Shown one piece after another: positions 59,843 to 64,000 of a DNA stretch of 64,000 nt (positions are counted from its first letter, which is position 1; each line of letters begins with the position of its first letter). The position numbers and the translations under genes were made by a program. The notes beneath the pieces were generated by a model that was given only the letters and a program-made list of their open reading frames with translations, searched no databases and was not told the DNA's origin. The DNA comes from Thermoplasmatales archaeon SW_10_69_26 (GTDB lineage: Archaea; Thermoplasmatota; SW-10-69-26), in assembly GCA_003009755.1 (NCBI GenBank), contig PXUB01000025.1:14205-78204 (forward strand), read 5' to 3'.

Positions 59843-60330
59843 CGCTGGTAGGCCTCCAGCCACGGCGGCGGCTCTCGCCGCGTCCACGTGAACAGGCCCT
59901 GCTTGTCGTTGGCGTAGTACAGACGGTAGGCGTCGACGACGGTCTCGGCCTCCCACTCGCCGGTCAGGTGAGGCGGGGGTCCGGCCTCGCCTGGCCAATC
60001 CAGGGCCGCCACCTGGTCGAGATCCAGGCGCTGCACCTTGGCCCACGAGCCGTGCGTTCGGTCGTGGTTGTCCCACCGGTGGCGCCATTCCTGGTGGCAT
60101 GCCTCGACGTAGCCGTGCAGCCGGTGCCAGTTGTCGGGGTGCTCGGCGGCCCACAGCGGCAGCGGGTGGTTCCGGTGGGTGACGGGCAGGTCCTCGTCCG
60201 GGTAGCCGCGGATCGCGAGCGCGGTCGTGAGCGTCAGGTGGTTCTCCAGGAGCGAGGAGAGCACGTGCTTGTCCACCAGCCAGGCGGCGGCCTGCTGGAC
60301 GTCCTCGTCGAGCCAGAACGCGTTGACCAT
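59839..60330 (-). CDS. Pyrimidine-dimer-glycosylase-like protein of the phage type
   Basis: A 163-residue protein. VNAFWLDEDVQQAAAWLVDK then HVLSSLLENHL, THRNHPLPLWAAEHPDN, EACHQEWRHRW..H and YRLYYANDKQGLFTWTRREP match a family seen in phages, marine bacteria and archaea (N.F.LD.DP..AA....DKHV, H.NHP...W, EY..R...H, AYR.YY...K...W..R.P.W) often labelled pyrimidine dimer DNA glycosylase. The biochemical label is from annotation tradition and may be wrong. Standing alone, it could be a viral acquisition. Start ATG 60330. Confidence 0.6.
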   Translation of the reverse strand: MVNAFWLDEDVQQAAAWLVDKHVLSSLLENHLTLTTALAIRGYPDEDLPVTHRNHPLPLWAAEHPDNWHRLHGYVEACHQEWRHRWDNHDRTHGSWAKVQRLDLDQVAALDWPGEAGPPPHLTGEWEAETVVDAYRLYYANDKQGLFTWTRREPPPWLEAYQR

Positions 60331-60615
60331 GGAGATGGTACCTTCCCGGGACCTCGCTCGCTGGGCGGCCCCTGCGGAGGAAGGCCTCCACGCTAAAAGG
60401 TACGAGGGTCGCCAGCGACGCAGGATCCAAGCTCTCGAGATTGGACGCTGTCGGATCGTGACCGAACGGGATCCTCGCCTGACGGTCATCGGGGGGTCGC
60501 ATCGGTGCAAGCGAGGTCGGCCCCCGTCGACGACCCGCAGTGGTTTGCCTCCCAGGCCTACCGACCTTGACACGCCTAGGCCGACGCGAGCGGTTCGGCA
60601 ACCCCCGCCGGCAGC

Positions 60616-61491
60616 TTAGAACTCCACGGAGTCGCCGTCCTCGAGCTTCTCCATGAAGGCGTCGAAGACCTCCTCGTCGGCCTCCATCTCCTCGCCCTTG
60701 CGGCGTTGCTCCTCCATGATCTCCTTCATGCGCTCCTTCTCGGCCTCCTCCTGGCCGCGAAGCTCCTCGAGCTCCTCGATGAGCTCGACGGCGCGCTCGT
60801 GGTAGTGGTCGGCGCGCTCCTGGTACTCGACGGACTCCTCGTGGTGCTGGTCGGCCTGGGCCTTGATCTGGTCGGCCTGCTCGTAGTAGGGATCGAGCTT
60901 CTCGTGCACCTCGTCGGAGCGCTGGGACAGCTCGACGAGCCTCTCGTGGTGCTCGTCGGCGCGCTCGTAGAGCTCGTCGATCTTGGCGTCGAGGTCGTCC
61001 AGGTCGTCGAGGATGTCTTCGCCCTCGTCGACGGTCTCCTCGAGCTCGGCCTCCTCCCGGCGGAGGTCCTGCAGCTCGTCCACGAGATCGCGCTCGTCCT
61101 CGGGGCTCATGGGTTCGGTCTGCTGCTTGGTCTCGAGCTCCTGGATGCGGGAGCCGATCTCCTCCAGGCGGCCCTTGGCCTCGGTCGGCAGCTCGTCCTG
61201 CTTGCCGTCGCGGCGGTCGCGCAGCTGTTGGGCCTTCTCCTGCAGCTCGTCGCGCTTGGCTTTGTGCTCTTGGACCTTCTCGTTGATCTCGTCGCGCTTG
61301 TCCCGCAGCTCCTGAGCGTCGTCGAGGATCTCGCTGCGGCGGTCGTTGAGCTTGTCGCGCTGATCTCGGGCCTCGCGGGCCGCCTGGTTGAGCTCGTTGC
61401 GTTTGCTCGTCAGGCGGTTGAGCCGCTCTTCGGCGTTCTGGATGCGCTCGCGGCGCTCTTGGCTTTCGTCGTCAGGCGGTGTCTCGATCAC
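60616..61491 (-). CDS. COG1340-like archaeal coiled-coil protein
   Basis: A 291-residue protein that is nearly all coiled-coil: RIQNAEERLNRLTSKRNELN, REARDQRDKLNDRRSEILDD, ELRDKRDEINEKVQEHKAKR, YERADEHHERLVELSQRSDE and a Glu-rich C-terminal part. Pattern and length fit the archaeal COG1340 family (proposed to act in translation or RNA metabolism). GTG 61491 has GGGAGGG upstream. It overlaps the end of larB by 20 bases, so the two are co-transcribed. Confidence 0.82.
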   Translation of the reverse strand: MIETPPDDESQERRERIQNAEERLNRLTSKRNELNQAAREARDQRDKLNDRRSEILDDAQELRDKRDEINEKVQEHKAKRDELQEKAQQLRDRRDGKQDELPTEAKGRLEEIGSRIQELETKQQTEPMSPEDERDLVDELQDLRREEAELEETVDEGEDILDDLDDLDAKIDELYERADEHHERLVELSQRSDEVHEKLDPYYEQADQIKAQADQHHEESVEYQERADHYHERAVELIEELEELRGQEEAEKERMKEIMEEQRRKGEEMEADEEVFDAFMEKLEDGDSVEF

Positions 61492-62164
61492 GTCGTGCCC
61501 TCCCAACCTGCCGGGCGATGGTCGAGGCGCAAAGGCCCGCGGGGACGCCGGCGTCGATGTTGACAGCCAGCAGGGGTGCGCAGGATTGCAGCACGCTGGA
61601 CAAGGAGCTTTCCCCGCCACCGCCGTGCCCGTACCCGATGCTCGTCGGGACGGCCACGACCGGGGGATCGACGGAGGCGGCGAGCACGGTGGGCAAGGCA
61701 GCCTCGCGGCCGGCCACGCACACGTACACGTCGGGCTCGGTCTCCATCCCCGCCAGCGCGCGCTCGAGCCGGTGGGGCCCAGCCACGCCCACATCGTAGG
61801 CCCGCTGCGTGCGCGATCCGGTCAGCCGAGCCGTCAGGCGGGCCTCCTCGGCGACGCCGACGTCGCTCGTGCCGGCGGCGACGACCGCGACCCGACCGCC
61901 GTGGTCGGGCAGCTGGGCCTCGTCGGTGCGGAGCACCGCCAGCCGAGCCTCGTCGTGGTAGTCGGTCTCCCAAGCCTCACCCTCGACGAGGGAGACCCGG
62001 TCGGGGGTCAGGCGGGAGACGATCGCCCAGTCGGCCTCGTCCACGAACGCCTCGCACAGCTGTGCGAGGTGCTCGTCACGCTTGCCCTCGGCGAGGATGA
62101 CCTCCGGCGTGCCGGTGCGGTCCAGGCGCCGGGTGTCGAGGTCCCCGAACTGGCCGACGCGCAC
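61472..62164 (-). CDS. larB: Nickel-pincer cofactor biosynthesis protein LarB
   Basis: A 230-residue protein of the AIR-carboxylase fold. Signature segments: TGTPEVILAEGKRDEHL, VVAAGTSDVGVAEEARLTA, YDVGVAGPHRLERAL, and the active region VAVPTSIGYGHGGGGESSLS followed by LAVNIDAGVPAG. LarB carboxylates and hydrolyses nicotinic-acid adenine dinucleotide to the dicarboxylated pyridinium precursor of the lactate-racemase cofactor. LarC, LarE and LarA are not in the window. Start GTG 62164; it overlaps the coiled-coil gene downstream and the 3' end of the unknown gene upstream. Confidence 0.9.
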   Translation of the reverse strand: MRVGQFGDLDTRRLDRTGTPEVILAEGKRDEHLAQLCEAFVDEADWAIVSRLTPDRVSLVEGEAWETDYHDEARLAVLRTDEAQLPDHGGRVAVVAAGTSDVGVAEEARLTARLTGSRTQRAYDVGVAGPHRLERALAGMETEPDVYVCVAGREAALPTVLAASVDPPVVAVPTSIGYGHGGGGESSLSSVLQSCAPLLAVNIDAGVPAGLCASTIARQVGRARRDRDTA

Positions 62165-62558
62165 GCCTGGAGGGACACCGTGGCCGTTGAAAAGCGTTCG
62201 GGGGTGGGCCTCCGTGAGGGCCCGCCCCGTCCGCGGTCGATCGGACCTCGGCGTCGGTTGCCACTATGACCGGATCGATGGTGAGCGTGCGCTTGCCGGT
62301 CGAGGCCTTGGCGCGCGCATCGCCCTCGTCGGCCTCGGCGTGGCCCTCGAGCTGAGCCTTCACCGCGGTGTTGTGGGCGCCGGAGCCCAGGTCTAGCTGG
62401 ACCCAGTTCAAGGCGTTGGCTTGCTTGGTCTCGAGGTAGCGCTCGATCGTCGCGTTGTCGTTCTCGACGTTCATCGCGCGGATCGTCACGTCGAGGGCCA
62501 GGCAAGGGGAGCCCGACCCCTCGTCGGCCGGTGCGCCGTCTCGCCACATCTCCCCCAC
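62076..62558 (-). CDS. Hypothetical protein overlapping larB
   Basis: A frame of 160 residues. The first 110 residues look coding: CLALDVTIRAMNVENDNATI, ERYLETKQANALNWVQLDLG, SGAHNTAVKAQLEGHAEADE and GKRTLTIDPVIVATDAEVRS. The last 45 are Arg/Pro-rich and overlap larB by 89 bases, so either a frameshift near 62200 cuts a shorter real C-terminus or the overlap is real. No family recognised. The start may be any of Met 1, 4 or 29. Confidence 0.45.
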   Translation of the reverse strand: MGEMWRDGAPADEGSGSPCLALDVTIRAMNVENDNATIERYLETKQANALNWVQLDLGSGAHNTAVKAQLEGHAEADEGDARAKASTGKRTLTIDPVIVATDAEVRSTADGAGPHGGPPPNAFQRPRCPSRRARRPVRGPRHPAPGPHRHAGGHPRRGQA

Positions 62559-62568
62559 CCCTGAACCT

Positions 62569-62577
62569 CAAATAACC
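62569..62577 (+). promoter_or_regulatory. TATA-like box of the histidine kinase gene
   Basis: CAAATAACC is centred about 25 nt before ATG 62598, so the transcript is probably leaderless and the in-frame GTG at 62580 is not used. Confidence 0.5.
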
Positions 62578-62597
62578 TTGTGAACTACTACCATAGG

Positions 62598-63794
62598 ATG
62601 GGTCCGACCGATGCGCCGACGGTCGCAGACGCCGGGGAGGCCGAACGTCTCGAAGCGTTGCGGGAGCTGGGGTTGGATGGGGAGCCCGAGACGCCCGATC
62701 TGACGGGCATCCCCCAGCTCGCAGCGCAGGTCTGCGATCGACCGTGGGCGGGGGTGTCCCTCGTCCAAGAGGACACGCATCGGTTCATCGCGTCCAACGC
62801 TCCGTTCCCGGACGTGCTGCCCCGCAAGCAGTCGCTCTGCAGCCGGGCAATCGAGGCCGGTGGATCCTGCGTGGTGGTGAACGATATCACCGTCGAGCCC
62901 CCCTACGATCGGATCCCGATCCCCGAGGAGTACGGGCTCCGGTTCTACGCGGGGGCTCCCCTTCGGAGCCCGGGCGGTCACGAGCTCGGCACCGTGTGCG
63001 TCATGGACCAAGAGCCGGGATCCCTCGAGGAGCCCACGCGCCAGGCCTTGAGCACCCTGAGCAGCTTCGTGAGCCTGCACCTGGCGCTGCACCAGCGAAC
63101 GAACGAGCTCCAGGCGGTCAACGAGGAGCTGAGCCGGTTCACCTCGTTCGTGAGCCACGAGCTGACCGACCCCTTGAGCCAGATCCTGTCGAACCTGGAC
63201 ATGTTGACCGCGGACCTGGCCGAGGTCCCCGTCGAGCAGGACGTGCGCGAGCTCGCGCAGGAGGCCTTCGCCGGCGCGCGGTGGATGGATCGGCTCGTGA
63301 AGGACCTGTTGCGGTACGCGCAGACCAGCGATCGCCGCCTCGAGGTCGGCGAGGTCGACCTGCGAGCGACGGCCGAGGACGCGGCCGACATGCTCGAGCA
63401 CCGGATCGAGGGGGGAACAAGGGCGGTGCAGGTGGGCGATCTGCCGATGGTGCAGGCCGACGCCAACCTGTTGCGCCGCGTCGTCGAGAACCTCGTGCGC
63501 AACGCCCTCCAACACGGCGAACCGCCGGTCGAGATCCACGGCGAGGACGAGGGCGAGGCCTGGCGGATCTGCGTCGACGATCACGGCCCGGGCCTGTCCC
63601 GCGACGAACGGCAGGAGCTGTTCGAGCTGTTCGCGACCGGCGGCGGGTCTCGGTCGAGCAGCGGGATCGGGCTGGCGCTTTGCGAGCGCATCGTCCACCG
63701 GCACGGCGGCGACATCGGCGCCAAAGCGGCCCCCACCGGCGGAGCGCGGTTCTGGTTCACGTTGCCCAAAGACCCGGTCAGCGGCGCTCGGTGA
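62598..63794 (+). CDS. GAF-domain histidine kinase
   Basis: A 398-residue cytoplasmic sensor kinase. The N-terminal 30 residues precede a GAF domain (AAQVCDRPWAGVSLVQEDTH, RKQSLCSRAIEAGGSCVVVN, FYAGAPLRSPGGHELGTVCV). The dimerisation/H-box is FVSHELTDPLSQIL (phosphorylated His), followed by the N-box ENLVRNALQHG, G1 DDHGPGLSRDERQ and G2 SSSGIGLALCERIVHRHGG. No membrane segment, so it senses a cytoplasmic signal. No response regulator is adjacent. Its end overlaps the convergent asparaginase gene by 17 bases. Confidence 0.92.
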   Translation: MGPTDAPTVADAGEAERLEALRELGLDGEPETPDLTGIPQLAAQVCDRPWAGVSLVQEDTHRFIASNAPFPDVLPRKQSLCSRAIEAGGSCVVVNDITVEPPYDRIPIPEEYGLRFYAGAPLRSPGGHELGTVCVMDQEPGSLEEPTRQALSTLSSFVSLHLALHQRTNELQAVNEELSRFTSFVSHELTDPLSQILSNLDMLTADLAEVPVEQDVRELAQEAFAGARWMDRLVKDLLRYAQTSDRRLEVGEVDLRATAEDAADMLEHRIEGGTRAVQVGDLPMVQADANLLRRVVENLVRNALQHGEPPVEIHGEDEGEAWRICVDDHGPGLSRDERQELFELFATGGGSRSSSGIGLALCERIVHRHGGDIGAKAAPTGGARFWFTLPKDPVSGAR

Positions 63795-64000
63795 ACGCCA
63801 TCGAGGTGTTGGCGGCGCCCGCAGCGCCCGTGCCCGCGACCGCAATGAGGCCGACGTCGCGATCGCCGAAGCCCTCCGTGCCGTCCTCGACGGCCTCGCG
63901 CACCGGGCGACCGTCGGCGATCTCGTGGTAAACCTGGTCGGCGAGCCGGTGGCGGGCGATCACCTCGCCGTGCCCGGTCGCGGCGACGGCGCCGGCCTCG
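63778..64000 (-). CDS. Type-2 asparaginase/isoaspartyl peptidase, C-terminal part only
   Basis: The gene enters from beyond the right edge; 73 C-terminal residues are visible: EAGAVAATGHGEVIARHRLA, VREAVEDGTEGFGDRDVGLI and AVAGTGAAGAANTSMAF. The sequence ATGHGE followed by GLIAV...G..A...NTS.M is typical of the beta subunit of Ntn-hydrolase asparaginases, which self-cleave and hydrolyse asparagine or isoaspartyl peptides. The nucleophile Thr lies outside the window. Confidence 0.8.
   Translation of the reverse strand, partial: EAGAVAATGHGEVIARHRLADQVYHEIADGRPVREAVEDGTEGFGDRDVGLIAVAGTGAAGAANTSMAFTERR

Noticed and set aside
12-64000. CRISPR arrays
   Set aside because: No regularly spaced direct repeats of 24-40 bases seen; the only tandem repeats are inside protein genes (Gly-Tyr, TTNGAI, NosD).

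Overview
The window reads as a GC-rich archaeal chromosome. Archaeal markers are an archaeosine-type tRNA-guanine transglycosylase with a PUA domain, a KEOPS Pcc1 subunit beside a RecJ-like DHH nuclease, form III RuBisCO beside AMP phosphorylase, a Bat-type (HTH_10) regulator, a COG1340-type coiled-coil protein and many TATA-like promoters placed about 25-30 nt before the start codon (leaderless mRNAs). Proteins are very acidic and secreted lipoproteins are numerous. This suggests a halophilic or halotolerant euryarchaeon or a Thermoplasmatota-like lineage; I cannot place it more closely from sequence alone.

Layout. 1-1.5 kb: 3' part of a RecJ-like gene and pcc1. 1.5-10.1 kb is an accessory island that breaks the usual core context: a decayed membrane-protein gene, a UPF0175/PIN toxin-antitoxin pair, a TnpB remnant with palindromes, a giant von Willebrand factor A surface protein, a decayed IS1595/ISXO2-type insertion sequence with 13-bp inverted repeats, and a frameshifted gene of unknown function. 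10.2-15.5 kb: a small helical protein, then an FG-GAP protein translationally coupled to a large parallel beta-helix protein. 15.6-18.7 kb: RuBisCO and AMP phosphorylase, divergently transcribed, two of the three steps of the archaeal AMP salvage pathway. 18.8-22.9 kb: small membrane proteins and an NfeD-type protease/stomatin pair. 23-25.4 kb: nadA with a divergent NadB-like gene. 25.5-31 kb: superoxide dismutase, an NAD-kinase-like/winged-helix fusion, a hydrolase, tgtA and a hemerythrin.

31-44 kb: an HTH-FHA protein, a Bat-type regulator, several lipoproteins, an AhpD-like protein, DUF2299, serS (frameshifted), a DUF4097-type lipoprotein with TTNGAI repeats, a PD-(D/E)XK-like protein, an MscS channel, an LVIVD propeller lipoprotein and a large protein with a CTERM-like tail. 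44.4-50.9 kb: valS, a membrane protein, an M1 aminopeptidase and an agmatinase-family enzyme. 51-53.1 kb: E1 beta and E1 alpha of a 2-oxoacid dehydrogenase without E2/E3 genes. 53.3-60.3 kb: small proteins, a V4R-like protein, an ABC1/UbiB kinase, two lipoproteins, a second beta-helix protein and a pyrimidine-dimer-glycosylase-like protein. 60.6-64 kb: a coiled-coil protein, larB, an unknown gene, a GAF histidine kinase and the 3' end of a type-2 asparaginase.

Two themes recur. First, core metabolism and translation genes (serS, valS, tgtA, pcc1, nadA, pdhAB, rbcL, deoA) alternate with a large cell-surface repertoire. Second, reading frames are broken in at least six places. Some breaks are clear decay (the IS and the membrane gene). 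Others, notably in serS, are more likely sequence errors or, less likely, recoding. The most unusual signals are the NAD-kinase/HTH fusion that lacks its GGDGT motif, the pdhA leader whose Shine-Dalgarno lies in a perfect hairpin, and the vWA domain interrupted by Ca-binding-like repeats.
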